From assembly GCA_003611805.1 (NCBI GenBank), contig RAYM01000016.1, positions 109,753-173,752 on the forward strand: 64,000 nucleotides of DNA. The letters run 5' to 3'. The position numbers and the translations under genes were made by a program. Below are positions 7,814 through 17,729 of this stretch, piece by piece (the first letter of the stretch is position 1; each line of letters starts with the position of its first letter). Under the pieces are notes generated by a model, which was given only the letters and a program-made list of their open reading frames with translations, had not been told where the DNA came from and ran no database searches. This DNA is from a bacterium 1xD42-87 (lineage in GTDB: Bacteria > Bacillota > Clostridia > Lachnospirales > Lachnospiraceae).

Positions 7814-8743
7814 TTATTTTTGGTAATATGTATCGTAGTTTACCAGTTCATCCAGAAGTTTCGGAAGCTGCTCGTCCATGGTCTCGTCAGAGAACTGGCA
7901 TGTTCCCACCGCCTTGTGGCCGCCGCCGCCGTATTTGAGCATCAGGCTTCCCACATTGACGTTGGAAGTGCGGTTTAATACGCTGTAGCCCACCGCTGCG
8001 GAACAGCCCAGGCCGCCTCTTCCGTTGACGATCCACGCGGAAATATTCTGCTCAGGGTACATGCTGTAGATCAGGAAGCGGTTGCCGGAATAGATCGGGT
8101 CAACACCGCGCAGATCGGAAATGATAACGTCTTTCTCCACCCTCGTGTGCGCCTTCACCATCTCCCTGAACTTCTCATCCTGCTCACGGTAAACGGCTAT
8201 GCGCTCCTGCACATCGGGCAGTTCCAGAATTTCTTCCGTGCTCATGGTGCGGCAGCACTCCATCAGTTTCTCCATCAGCTGATAGTTGGAGATCGTAAAA
8301 TTGCGCCATCTGCCAAGCCCCGTGCGGGGATCCATCAGAAATCCGACGAGGATCCATCCCTGCGGATTCTGAATCTCGTCTATGGTCAGATTGCCGGAAT
8401 CTACTTTATCCACGGCTTCCATCATATCGTCAAAATGGGAAAAACGCTCCTGACCGCCGTAATACTCGTAAATGATACGCGCGCAGGAAGGTGTAATACG
8501 GCTCTCCCCCTTATACTTGCCCTTTAACTCGTTGCGCTCATGCTCACTGGAGTGATGGTCGAACCAAAGCCCGCATCCCTCCACAAAAGGTACATTTGCC
8601 AGCACGTCATTCTCGGTGATCTCCACAAGACCATCCTGCAAATCCTTCGGATGCGCAAATTTCCAGCTGTCAATCAGACCTACTTCCTTTAAAAGCGCAC
8701 CGCATGCCAGTCCGTCAAAATCAGATCGTGTCACTAATCTCAT
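7814..8743 (-). CDS. DHH-family phosphoesterase
   Basis: This 309-residue protein belongs to the DHH/DHHA1 phosphoesterases (the group called exopolyphosphatase-related, and relatives of oligoribonuclease NrnA). The DHH catalytic motifs are RSDFDGLACG near the N-terminus and WFDHHSSEHE at about 80. The C-terminal DHHA1 substrate-binding part has NGRGGLGCSAA and YGGGGHKAVG. It hydrolyses a phosphoester, probably of a short nucleic acid or nucleotide, in the cytoplasm. I start at ATG 8743, where GGAGAAGAGCG precedes MRLVTRSDFDG; the 18 codons upstream to 8797 lack support. Exact substrate is not inferable. Confidence 0.85.
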   Translation of the reverse strand: MRLVTRSDFDGLACGALLKEVGLIDSWKFAHPKDLQDGLVEITENDVLANVPFVEGCGLWFDHHSSEHERNELKGKYKGESRITPSCARIIYEYYGGQERFSHFDDMMEAVDKVDSGNLTIDEIQNPQGWILVGFLMDPRTGLGRWRNFTISNYQLMEKLMECCRTMSTEEILELPDVQERIAVYREQDEKFREMVKAHTRVEKDVIISDLRGVDPIYSGNRFLIYSMYPEQNISAWIVNGRGGLGCSAAVGYSVLNRTSNVNVGSLMLKYGGGGHKAVGTCQFSDETMDEQLPKLLDELVNYDTYYQK

Positions 8744-8876
8744 CGCTCTTCTCCTATCCCAGTCCCAAAGTTGATACCCCATATTATCTTTTATCATGCA
8801 AAAAAAACCTATATCATATTAATTATAAAGGATTACCCACCGCTTTTCAAGAAAAAGATTCTCCTGCCGGGAGCCT

Positions 8877-9050
8877 TTAATCCTGCAATCCTTTATTAAT
8901 TCTTGATTTTACTTTCTCGATCTTCTTTAACGCCTCTTCTGTTTTCCCTGCTCTCAGAAGTTCTTCTACCTCCTCCCAGTCTTCCAGTTGTCCTCTCAGA
9001 TTGTCCTTCCACTGATTATCTGTCATTCCCATAATCTCTTCTCCCTTCAT
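8877..9050 (-). CDS. Small conserved protein, 57 aa, MGMTDxQ type
   Basis: This 57-residue charged, helical protein contains MGMTDNQWKDNLRGQLEDW and a tail rich in Glu/Lys/Arg. Two starts are possible. ATG 9050 has AAGGAGGAGG upstream; ATG 9032 gives the MGMTD start directly and has GGGAGAAGAG upstream. It shares its N-terminal motif with the 51-aa protein at 3263-3418. It stands alone between the DHH gene and addA. Function unknown. Conservation of the start motif between two otherwise divergent copies supports expression. Confidence 0.7.
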   Translation of the reverse strand: MKGEEIMGMTDNQWKDNLRGQLEDWEEVEELLRAGKTEEALKKIEKVKSRINKGLQD

Positions 9051-9184
9051 TATGCCTCCTCCTTCCGGGCTCCCACTCTAAAGTAATTATAAGAAAAGCG
9101 GAGAACCCGGTCAAGATGTTTATCGTTGATGATACCGCAAAATCCGTTACTCCTATATTAGTCGTTATCCGACCGGAAACCGTC

Positions 9185-12100
9185 TTAGACTAAAATCTCC
9201 TCCCCCAGCTTAAAAGAGTAGATCAGCCGCTCCTTCACGGGTTTTCCGTCCACGCCCGGTTCATAGCCATAAATCTGTTCCAGCGCCTCGCTGTAGTAGG
9301 CAAGCTGCACCTGATAGCGTTTCACCAGCTCCTCTGCCTTGGACACGGCATCCGTCTTGTAGTCCAGCACCACGAAACCGTCCTCCTCCTCGAAAAAGAC
9401 GTCTATAATACCCTGGATCAGCACTGTTTCCTCCGCCGGAAAACTGTCGCCCAGACGACTTGCCGGAAGTCCCATCACAAAAGGCTGCTCCTTGTAAAGT
9501 TTCCCCGCCCGCGCCGCCTCTGCCATGCGGAACGCAGCGCTGCACGTCAGAAAATCCACAAGCTTCGGCACGGACACCGCCTCATAGTAGCCCTGCTGCA
9601 GTCTGCCTGTCCGCAGCATCCGTTCCATCTGTTCCCTCAGAAGCGCCTCCGCGGCATGCCGGTTCGCATTGACTTTATCGGTCAGTTCTCGGAAATCAAA
9701 CAGCTCCATCACCTTATGGAAAGCGCTTCCCCGCATGGAACCGCTGACAGTCTCGTCGCCTCTTAAGAATTTCGGCAGATAGGGAACCGCCGGTTTCTCC
9801 TCAAAGAGCTTTGCCGCCGCCTCATCCGTCTCCTGCATACCGGCAATCTTCAATTCCGACACGGTGGTCTTTGTATAAAGATCACGCAGATTTCCGTGCG
9901 GATACTCGTAAGAAAACCGCCGTGACAGCTCGGTCATAAGGCTTTCGTCCACCGCCTCTGCGGAGGCGGCGGAAAGGAGTCTTTTCTTCGCCTCCATCCC
10001 CTGAACTGTCTCCGCTATCTTTTCCTCCACTATATGATCCCAGCCGGTCAATTTTACCGCAAACGCCATATCCACGGCATATTCCGAAACAGCCGGATCC
10101 GGCTCCATCCCGCACGCCTCGTAAAAGCCGTCCAGACACCGGCTGCCGGAAAGCGCGGAAAGCAGCAGCGCCAAAAAGCTGTCCTGCCCCATAAGAACGT
10201 CGTAAGAAAGCAGGCTGTGTCTCCGACGACGCAGCGGAAGGAGCGCCGCCGCCGTCTTTTCCGGGTTTTTAACAAGCGCGGTCAGAACCAGTTTTTCCTC
10301 CGCCCTTGTCATCGCCACATAGAGGATGCGCAGTTCCTCCGCCAGACTGTCCCGACGCAGCTTCAGTGCGACGGTATTTTTCCGCAGGTTTTTACCCTTC
10401 ACCCGCCTTTCGGGGTCTACGAATTCCACACCGATCCCGGCGTCCACATCCACCGCCAGAACCCCGCTGCCCTCCCTTTTTCGAAAGCCTGCCGCCAGTC
10501 CCGACACAAAACAGATGGGAAATTCCAGACCCTTGCTCTTGTGGATACTCATAATCCGCACCACGTCCGCATTCTCATCCTGCATACCCGCCTCGCCGTA
10601 ATCCACTTCGTACTTCTCCATCTGCTCCATATACCGCAAAAAATGGTAGAGCCCGAAGTAGCTTGTCTTCTCATAATCTGCCGCCTTCACCAGAAGCATC
10701 TCCACATTGGCATGTCTCCTGCTGCCCTCTGGTCTTGCCGCCACGTTATGCAGATACCCGGTCTCCCGCAGGATGACCTGCAGCAGTTCGTGTACCGAAA
10801 TATAGACGGACATGTTTCTGTACGCGGCTATTTTGTCGAGAAACCCCGCGATTTTCTCCCGAAGCGCCGCGCAGATTCGCTGTGATCCAAGGTCCTCCTC
10901 TTCTTGCCCGGCACACGACACAAGCGCGTCGTAGAGATATTTCTTCTTCGGACATGCCGCACGCACGAGCGCGATCTCCTCCTCGGAAAAGCCGCCCAGA
11001 TAGGAATGCAGCGCCCCGTAGAGGGGGATGTCCTGCAGCGGGTTATCCAGTACCCGCAGGAAATGCAGAAGCTCCTGTACTTCCGCAGCCGCGAAATACC
11101 CGGTTCGGGAAGTCACATGGACGGGAATCCCTTCCTCCTCCAGCACCCGCTTAAAAACCTCGTCCCAGCCGGAGAGGGTGCGCAGCAGTATCACAATATC
11201 GCGGTAGGAGGCACGCCGCAGCGTTCCCGTCTCCTTGTCCGTCACCTGAAACTCCCGAAGAAGCGCCCTGATCTGCGCCGCCACACCGTAAGCCTCCTGT
11301 TCCCTGGCGGAAAGCGCCGCCGTAACTCTGCCCTCTCCCGCCGTCCGCTCCCCCGCGCCAGATACAGGAGCCGGCTCCGCCTTCGCGTTCCCGGCTCCCG
11401 CGAAAGATTCCACGGCTGCCTTCTCCTCCCGGAACAAAAGCAGCTGGGTCACATTCGAGACGTCCTCCGAAAGCCCGTCCTCCCGCTGCGGATAGGATGC
11501 CCCTGCGTGAAGCGCAGCCTTTTCGTCATAGGCAATCCCGCCCATTTCCTTTCCCATAATACGCGCAAAAACGGCGTTTACGCTGTCGATCACTTCCCTC
11601 CGGCTCCGAAAGTTCTGATGCAGGTCGATCCGCTGCGCGTTTTTCTCTCCTTTGCCGTAAGCCTCCTGCTTTTCCAGAAACAGCTCCGGTCTAGCCAGAC
11701 GGAATTTATAGATGCTCTGCTTCACATCCCCCACCATAAAGCGGTTGTGCCGTCCCTCAGACTCTCCGCTGATGCAGGAAAGAAGATACTCCTGAACCAT
11801 GTTGCTGTCCTGATACTCGTCGATCAGAATTTCATGGAAGCGGTCCCGATAGGCGAGCGCAGTTTCAGTCGGCACATAGCCTTCCCCCTCCCTGTGCAGT
11901 AAAATCTGCAGGGCAAAATGCTCGATATCGTCAAAATCCAGCATATTTTTATCCCGCTTTGCCGCGTCAAAAGCCGCCTTAAAGGCAAGAGTCAGATCCA
12001 CAAGCGCCGCCACCGCCGCCTGACACCCTTCCATCTGTCTGCACACCTGCCCCGCCGAACCGCCGAAAAACTGTGTCCGCAATTCAGAAAGCGCTTCCTT

Positions 12101-13045
12101 CACACCGTCCCGCAGGCTTTTCGCCGCCTCACGCTTCGTCTGCGAGACGGAGGCATCCCGCTTGGAGGGAAGTCTTTCAAAAACCACCGCGCCAAAAGCG
12201 GCGCAGAAAGTATCGTAAGTTTCTTTCTCCACGCCCTCACAACCGCCGCACATCCGCAGCAGATTCTCTATCATATCATGCTCTCTCTCTAACAGTTCTC
12301 CGTAAAAATACGGTCCGTCCGGCTCCTCGCACAGACGAAGCGCCGTCTCCAGTTTAACCGCACAGCCCTGCAGAACAAAACGGGTATGTTCCATAAAAAA
12401 AGCCGCCCACGGAAGCGACAGCAGGTCCTCCCCCTCTGCCCCGAGGCAGTAGTCTCCCTTCCGCGCTGCAAGCCACTCCTCCGGAAACGGCATACTCATG
12501 GCAAAGTCGTAGAGTTTCAGCACCTCTTTTTCCACCGCGTCATCCCTGCTGCCGACGCTGAAATATTCCATGCAGTGCAGGAAAGCCGGGTCTTCTTTCC
12601 CGTAAGCGTCCTCAATCACCTCCGCCAGCACATCCGCGCGCAGAAGTTTCAGTTCCCCCTCCTCCGCAATCCGGAAGCCGGGGTCTAAACCGATCGTATG
12701 AAACTGGTTTCTCAGGACAAAAAGGCAGAAGCTGTCTATGGTGGTGATCTGCGCATTGTAAAGCAGCGTGGTCTGTCTCTGTAAGTGCTCGTTGCCAGGA
12801 TCCCGTGCCAGCCTGTCATTCAGTGCACGGCTGACCCGCTCCCGCATCTGGGCGGCAGCCGCGTTGGTGAAGGTCACCACCAGCAGCCTGTCAATGTCCA
12901 CCGGGTTCTCCCCGCCGCATACCATCTCCACGATCCGCTCCACCAGAACCGCCGTCTTACCGGAGCCCGCAGCCGCGGAGACGAGAAGATTGCAGCCCCT
13001 TGTCTCTATCACCTTTCTCTGTGTGTCTGTAAATGTGATTCCCAT
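9185..13045 (-). CDS. addA: AddA subunit of the AddAB helicase-nuclease
   Basis: This 1286-residue protein is the AddA subunit of AddAB, the Gram-positive counterpart of RecBCD. It unwinds and resects broken DNA ends for RecA loading and degrades foreign linear DNA. UvrD/Rep helicase motifs are in order: SAAAGSGKTAVL (motif I, near residue 25), LIDEYQDSN (motif II), HQNFRSR (motif IV), MSIHKSKGLEFP (motif V) and LYVAMTRAEEKL (motif VI). The C-terminal RecB-like nuclease carries GIIDVFF and VLDYKTD. Length is normal for the family. It lies 97 bases after addB on the same strand and shares its promoter. Confidence 0.97.
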   Translation of the reverse strand: MGITFTDTQRKVIETRGCNLLVSAAAGSGKTAVLVERIVEMVCGGENPVDIDRLLVVTFTNAAAAQMRERVSRALNDRLARDPGNEHLQRQTTLLYNAQITTIDSFCLFVLRNQFHTIGLDPGFRIAEEGELKLLRADVLAEVIEDAYGKEDPAFLHCMEYFSVGSRDDAVEKEVLKLYDFAMSMPFPEEWLAARKGDYCLGAEGEDLLSLPWAAFFMEHTRFVLQGCAVKLETALRLCEEPDGPYFYGELLEREHDMIENLLRMCGGCEGVEKETYDTFCAAFGAVVFERLPSKRDASVSQTKREAAKSLRDGVKEALSELRTQFFGGSAGQVCRQMEGCQAAVAALVDLTLAFKAAFDAAKRDKNMLDFDDIEHFALQILLHREGEGYVPTETALAYRDRFHEILIDEYQDSNMVQEYLLSCISGESEGRHNRFMVGDVKQSIYKFRLARPELFLEKQEAYGKGEKNAQRIDLHQNFRSRREVIDSVNAVFARIMGKEMGGIAYDEKAALHAGASYPQREDGLSEDVSNVTQLLLFREEKAAVESFAGAGNAKAEPAPVSGAGERTAGEGRVTAALSAREQEAYGVAAQIRALLREFQVTDKETGTLRRASYRDIVILLRTLSGWDEVFKRVLEEEGIPVHVTSRTGYFAAAEVQELLHFLRVLDNPLQDIPLYGALHSYLGGFSEEEIALVRAACPKKKYLYDALVSCAGQEEEDLGSQRICAALREKIAGFLDKIAAYRNMSVYISVHELLQVILRETGYLHNVAARPEGSRRHANVEMLLVKAADYEKTSYFGLYHFLRYMEQMEKYEVDYGEAGMQDENADVVRIMSIHKSKGLEFPICFVSGLAAGFRKREGSGVLAVDVDAGIGVEFVDPERRVKGKNLRKNTVALKLRRDSLAEELRILYVAMTRAEEKLVLTALVKNPEKTAAALLPLRRRRHSLLSYDVLMGQDSFLALLLSALSGSRCLDGFYEACGMEPDPAVSEYAVDMAFAVKLTGWDHIVEEKIAETVQGMEAKKRLLSAASAEAVDESLMTELSRRFSYEYPHGNLRDLYTKTTVSELKIAGMQETDEAAAKLFEEKPAVPYLPKFLRGDETVSGSMRGSAFHKVMELFDFRELTDKVNANRHAAEALLREQMERMLRTGRLQQGYYEAVSVPKLVDFLTCSAAFRMAEAARAGKLYKEQPFVMGLPASRLGDSFPAEETVLIQGIIDVFFEEEDGFVVLDYKTDAVSKAEELVKRYQVQLAYYSEALEQIYGYEPGVDGKPVKERLIYSFKLGEEILV

Positions 13046-13142
13046 GTTATCTCCCTTTTTCTGTCCGACCTCTTATTTCTCCCGTCTCTTCTCGTCCGTC
13101 TGCACGCTGCCTGCGCTTAATGTACTTCCTGCACGCCGCGCT

Positions 13143-16100
13143 TCATTTATCTGTCGTTTTCTCTGCCTCTGAAACCACCGTCTCCTCCCGCATCTTCTCA
13201 AGCGCTTCCTCCGCCTTTAATTTCACAAGCTTCCTCGGCTGATAACCTGCCGCCCCGGCGTCGAAGCCGCAGACATGCCTGTATGCGCAGTAAGTACAGG
13301 CATTCTCCGCGCCCAGCTCGCAGGGATTGACCGATATAGTCCCATCCAAAATCTCCCTTCCCAGCCTGCGGATTTTATGGTTTACATAATTCGAAGCCAC
13401 CCGCATATCCTCCTCCGATATGACACTGGAGACAGCCGATAAGCTGCCGTCCTTTTTCCGCTCCAGCGGTAGAATATCGGACTTATCCGTAAATTCTCTG
13501 TCAAGCATTCTGACAGCTTCGTTGTTTTCATTCACTATTCCGGTCATCTTCAATTCCTGCAAAATACGGCTGTTTATCTCCTCCGGCGGAAGTTCTTCGC
13601 CCTCCACCACGGGATCAGCCACCCGGTAGTAAAGCATCGCCGCAGGCACCGCCTCCTTGCCGGGGTATTTCTTCTGCACAAGCTCCACTGCCGCGTTCAT
13701 GTAAACCACAAGCTGTAACTGCAGCCCGTAGTAGAGCGCCGCCAGGTCGAACCGTTTGTCGCCGGACTTATAGTCGATGACTTTCACGTAAACCCGTTCG
13801 TCCGTCTCTCCGATATCCACCCGGTCAATCCTGCCGCGCAGACGCAGTTTCTCCTTTTCACTGAGGGCAATATTCAGAGAATCCAAATTTTCCAATACAT
13901 CGAAGGAAACCTCGAAAGCCTCAGGCAGAAACTGTCCTTTCCGCAGTTGTGTCTGAAGCGTGTCCACCGTGCGGTTTAAAATCCGTTCCATCCGTGCCAG
14001 CAGATGTCTGTTCCTCGCATTGCTGTAGAGAATCGTCTCCCCGTAGGACGCCGCGCAGGCGGTAAGCGTCTCCGCCACCAGTTTACGTCCCTCTTCCTTC
14101 GGAAAGTCAAACCACGTATAACCGTGCTCTTTCAGCCTCTCGGAAAAACCCTCCAGCACGCCGTGGAACAGGTTCCCCATATCCGCCGCCTCAAAGCTGT
14201 ACTCGCCCCGCTCCCGCAGACGAAGCCCGTACTGCAGGAAATGGGCATAGGCGCAGGCGGCATACTTTTCCAGACGGCTGACGCTGTTTAAGAGGGACGC
14301 ACCGTACAGAGCCGTCGCCGCCGCCCTGGAAAGCGGTGTATCCTCATGTCTCGCAAACGCCGTCTCCACCAGATTCCCGATCTGTCCCCGGTACTGCGGA
14401 TTTTCGTCGTAACATCGGTAAAATGTGACCAGCTTGCGTCGTTCCTCTTCCTCAAGCCGCCCCGCCGCGTACTCCCGCAGCATGTCCGTGAAAAATCCCA
14501 CACCGTCCGCGCCGCACAAAAGCTGTTCTTCCACCGCATCCCGCTCCGGCGCTTCCGTTGCAAGCCCGGGAAACAGCCCCTGCAGAAGCTCCACCAGATA
14601 GGCGGGGCGCAAAGACCTGCCGTCCTCCCCCACTCTGGCGTAAGACAGATAAAGCGCCTCCGAAGGCTTCGTCATATTCAGATACAGATAGAGCCGCTGA
14701 ATGTACATCTGCTCTCTGGGAGAAGGCGCCAGTTCGATATCCGACTCCCGCAAAAACTCCCGGTCAAGATCCGAAATGATCCCGCCCCCGGACCCTTTCG
14801 GGATATTGCCGTCATTCACGCCCAGAAAGAAGAGCACCTTCACCTGCTTCAGCCGGGTTCTCTCGATATCTCCCACGAGAATGCGGTCCACATTCTGGGG
14901 AATCGTCCCCACCGTGATCTCCGCAAGCCCCGAATCCAGAATATCCGCGAATTCCTTAAGCGTCAGCTCCTCATCCGCAAGAAGCCCCTCAATCTGGTCT
15001 AACAGGTCAATCACCAGCGGATAAATCTGACCATACTCTTTGGCTCTGGCAAGCTCTCCCCTCTCCTGAAATCCTTTCTCAAAATCCGAAATCTTCTGCT
15101 GTACCCCGTTTACCACAAGAAAATCATAGAGAGCGCGCACCATATCCCCCGCCGTTTTAAACGGTGCCATGAAAGGCTGCATCTGTTCCATCAGCCGTTC
15201 GCGCATGGCATTGCAGGCGGCAAGCGACGCCAGGGACGCCTCCTCGCCCTCCGGCTCCTCCTCCCTGTAAGTGAATACCTCGCTCCAGCGTTTCCGCCCT
15301 CTGATCCCGAAACGGCGCACATAATTTTCCAGCCTGTCCACTTCCTCCCCGGTAAAGCCCGCAAGCCCCGTGCGCAGATAGTGAAAGACCGCATCAAAAC
15401 TGAAATCCTGCAGCCTAATCTGCAGCGCACTGCGCACATAAGAGGCAAAGGGATTGCCCAAAATGCCCCTTGTCTGATCGATATAGACAGGAATGTCAAA
15501 ACGGTCGAAAACCTCCTGCGCCTCTTTCCCGTACACCCCCATGTTGCCTGTGACCACGGCAATGTCCCGGTAACAGAGTTTCCCCGATTCCATGAGCATC
15601 CTGCGGATGGCTATACAGGTCTGCCGCAGCTCTTCCTTGGGCGTGGACGCCTCGATCAGGTGAATCCTTTCCACAGTCCCCACGTAAGCGCAGGGCGGAT
15701 AGCGGAACAGATTCCGCTCCAGATGGGCGATTTCCGGATTATCCGCAAAACGGGGCAGCCGCCCTTCCTTTTTCTCTGTGCACCAGACAGGCTCATCCTC
15801 CGCAATACCCGCCTCCCCGGCAAGCCTTTTTAAAACCGACACCGTTTTCTGACTCAGGTAAAAAAGCTTCTGCTCACCCGCCACACGGTAGGGATTCTCA
15901 CGCTCGTCCATGGTGAGTGTAATAATGACCTTTTCAGTCAATCCCATCAAATCCTGAATCACCCGGTTCTGTATCGGCGTAAACCCGGTGAACCCGTCAA
16001 AGGCGATCACACTGCCCCTCACAATTTCGGACTCCGGCAGCGCTGCCCGCAGTCTGTCCAGCGTCCCCTCCGTCGTGATAAAGCGGTCATGTATGTATTC

Positions 16101-16601
16101 CCCGAACGCCCGGTACAAATGCCGCAGATCCTGAAGCTTATAGTAGAGCGCGCCCCGCTCTTTCGCATAATCGATCAGCGTTTGCAGCTCCTTCTCCCCG
16201 ACGCCGTACTGCATAAACTCGGAGAGCGCCGACTTTACCTCGTGGATATAGCCGATCTTGTGCAGGTGGCTGCCGAGAACCGTCAGCTTTTCCCGCTCCT
16301 GCCCCGCCACCTTGCGCAGCACCAGACTTTTTCCGGTGTCGTCCAGAACCGGCAGTTCCTCTCCGCCCACCTCCTCAATGATCCGATGGGTCAGTCTGCC
16401 AAAGCTCAGCACGTCGATATTCATGATCGCATGGCGCGGATGCTCCACCACCAGATCCATCTGCGTCTGCATGGTGAACTGATCCGGCACAATCAGAAGA
16501 TAGTTTTTCTCCGGGTGGCGCTGTGATTCCTCTATGATATAATCATGCAGTTTCCGGCTCTTGCCGGCGCCGGACGCGCCGAAATAAAATTGCAGGGACA
16601 T
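13143..16601 (-). CDS. addB: AddB subunit of the AddAB helicase-nuclease
   Basis: This 1152-residue protein is the AddB partner. A Walker A-like FGASGAGKSRKLHD lies at the N-terminus, as usual for AddB. The C-terminal nuclease has VKVIDYKSGDKRFD. The cysteines of the expected iron-sulfur cluster are visible: one in YAACAYAHF and three in CELGAENACTYCAYRHVCGFD-type spacing near residue 1110. I start at ATG 16601 (MSLQFYFGASG), preceded by AAGGAAAG at proper spacing, rather than eight codons upstream. A sigma-A promoter lies at 16625-16653. AddB recognises Chi-type sites and contributes the second nuclease. Confidence 0.96.
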   Translation of the reverse strand: MSLQFYFGASGAGKSRKLHDYIIEESQRHPEKNYLLIVPDQFTMQTQMDLVVEHPRHAIMNIDVLSFGRLTHRIIEEVGGEELPVLDDTGKSLVLRKVAGQEREKLTVLGSHLHKIGYIHEVKSALSEFMQYGVGEKELQTLIDYAKERGALYYKLQDLRHLYRAFGEYIHDRFITTEGTLDRLRAALPESEIVRGSVIAFDGFTGFTPIQNRVIQDLMGLTEKVIITLTMDERENPYRVAGEQKLFYLSQKTVSVLKRLAGEAGIAEDEPVWCTEKKEGRLPRFADNPEIAHLERNLFRYPPCAYVGTVERIHLIEASTPKEELRQTCIAIRRMLMESGKLCYRDIAVVTGNMGVYGKEAQEVFDRFDIPVYIDQTRGILGNPFASYVRSALQIRLQDFSFDAVFHYLRTGLAGFTGEEVDRLENYVRRFGIRGRKRWSEVFTYREEEPEGEEASLASLAACNAMRERLMEQMQPFMAPFKTAGDMVRALYDFLVVNGVQQKISDFEKGFQERGELARAKEYGQIYPLVIDLLDQIEGLLADEELTLKEFADILDSGLAEITVGTIPQNVDRILVGDIERTRLKQVKVLFFLGVNDGNIPKGSGGGIISDLDREFLRESDIELAPSPREQMYIQRLYLYLNMTKPSEALYLSYARVGEDGRSLRPAYLVELLQGLFPGLATEAPERDAVEEQLLCGADGVGFFTDMLREYAAGRLEEEERRKLVTFYRCYDENPQYRGQIGNLVETAFARHEDTPLSRAAATALYGASLLNSVSRLEKYAACAYAHFLQYGLRLRERGEYSFEAADMGNLFHGVLEGFSERLKEHGYTWFDFPKEEGRKLVAETLTACAASYGETILYSNARNRHLLARMERILNRTVDTLQTQLRKGQFLPEAFEVSFDVLENLDSLNIALSEKEKLRLRGRIDRVDIGETDERVYVKVIDYKSGDKRFDLAALYYGLQLQLVVYMNAAVELVQKKYPGKEAVPAAMLYYRVADPVVEGEELPPEEINSRILQELKMTGIVNENNEAVRMLDREFTDKSDILPLERKKDGSLSAVSSVISEEDMRVASNYVNHKIRRLGREILDGTISVNPCELGAENACTYCAYRHVCGFDAGAAGYQPRKLVKLKAEEALEKMREETVVSEAEKTTDK

Positions 16602-16624
16602 GGGCATCTTTCCTTTCTGCCTCA

Positions 16625-16653
16625 ATTATAGCACAAGGAAAGGCACCCTCCAA
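16625..16653 (-). promoter_or_regulatory. Sigma-A promoter of addBA
   Basis: On the minus strand TTGGAG-N17-TATAAT lies 24 bases before the addB start, giving a leader of about 15 bases. The -35 half lies within the hairpin GGCAC...GTGCC that follows metQ. Confidence 0.7.
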
Positions 16654-16680
16654 TCGGAAAGTGCCTCTCCCATAATATAA

Positions 16681-16774
16681 GGAGAATGCCGTTTTTCAGT
16701 CATTCTCCCGAGTGAGACTTAGTACTTCTTGGCGTCCCGTCCTATGGCGGGACGTCTTTAGAAGTACTTCTCAC
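16681..16774 (-). repeat. 3' hairpin repeat, copy B (overlaps the metQ stop codon)
   Basis: On the minus strand GTGAG, AGTACTTC and GACGTCCCG pair in nested order with CGGGACG, GAAGTACT and CTCAC. Next come CTAAGTCTCA and a hairpin GGAGAATG...CATTCTCC. The layout and the conserved blocks match copy A (624-687), with compensating changes in the stem. The stem begins at the metQ stop codon itself. Confidence 0.65.
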
Positions 16775-17586
16775 TCTGTGAAGGGTATCACGCCTCCATC
16801 ATATGTATTGTTGATGTACTCCTTGATCGTATCGGACTTAAGCGCCGCCACAAGCGCCTTGATCCTTTCGCTGTTCTCATTGCCCTCCTTCACCGCGATC
16901 ACATTCACATAAGTCTGCGCCGCCTCGGAATCGGACTGCTCATACGCCACAGCGTCCTTCGCCACGGAGAAGCCCGCCTCCATCGCATAGTTGCCGTTTA
17001 AGACCATAAACGCCACCTCTTCTTTGACGCGGGGCACCTGCGCCGCTTCCAGTTCCTGAATCTCCACATTGTAAGGGTTATCCTCGATATCGCGCACGGT
17101 CGCCTCCAGACCTACGCCCGCCTTTAAGGTCAGAATGCCGTTGTCCTGCAAAAGCAGAAGCGCCCTCGCCTCGTTGGTCGTATCGTTGGGAACCGCAATC
17201 ACGTCCCCCTCAGCAATCTCTGACAGATCACTCTTCGTGCCGGGATAAATCCCGAAAGGCTCATAGTGGATGCCGCCCGCGTTTACCAGATGCGTCCCCT
17301 GCTCCTCGTTAAAGGAATCCAGATAAGGAATGTGCTGGAAATAGTTGGCGTCAAACTCACCGCTCTCCACCACCTGATTGGGCTGTACATAATCGTTAAA
17401 GACTGTCACCTCCAACGTGTAGCCCTGATCCGCCAGAATCGGCTTCACCTGCTCCAGAATCTCCGCATGAGGCGTCGCCGAAGCCGCCACCGTGATCGTG
17501 CCGTCATCCTTCTTACTGCCGCAGCCCGCGAGCGTACCAAGCGCCAGTGCCGCGGTCACAACCGTTACCACAATTTTCTTTTTCAT
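16771..17586 (-). CDS. metQ: Methionine-binding lipoprotein MetQ
   Basis: This 271-residue lipoprotein (lipobox LAGC, 19-22) of the NlpA/MetQ family binds methionine outside the membrane and delivers it to MetNI. Family segments are visible: AASATPHAEILEQVKPIL, GEFDANYFQHIPYLDSFN, and VIAVPNDTTNEARALLLLQ. I start at ATG 17586, with GGAGGAGAAAGTT upstream, not five codons earlier. It is the last gene of metN-metI-metQ, separated from metI by about 143 bases containing a hairpin, and it ends in a large 3' hairpin. Both may raise its level relative to MetNI. Confidence 0.95.
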   Translation of the reverse strand: MKKKIVVTVVTAALALGTLAGCGSKKDDGTITVAASATPHAEILEQVKPILADQGYTLEVTVFNDYVQPNQVVESGEFDANYFQHIPYLDSFNEEQGTHLVNAGGIHYEPFGIYPGTKSDLSEIAEGDVIAVPNDTTNEARALLLLQDNGILTLKAGVGLEATVRDIEDNPYNVEIQELEAAQVPRVKEEVAFMVLNGNYAMEAGFSVAKDAVAYEQSDSEAAQTYVNVIAVKEGNENSERIKALVAALKSDTIKEYINNTYDGGVIPFTE

Positions 17587-17691
17587 AACTTTCTCCTCCA
17601 TTATATATTACTTAGTCAATTGCAAAACTCATCACAACCTTGCCATAATTGTACAAATAGTATAATCATAAGCAGACCCTTGCAGGACGTT

Positions 17692-17724
17692 GGTACTTGG
17701 CGAAGTATTTTCGAGCCTAGTACC
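17692..17724 (-). repeat. Hairpin between metI and metQ
   Basis: GGTACT and CGAA pair with TTCG and AGTACC in an interrupted stem just after the metI stop. It is a candidate processing site or partial terminator separating the membrane components from the abundant binding protein. Confidence 0.5.
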
Positions 17725-17729
17725 GCTAT

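Noticed and set aside
10034..11902. Plus-strand frames of 283 and 332 codons
   Set aside because: Antisense to the helicase core of addA; low-complexity translation typical of a shadow.
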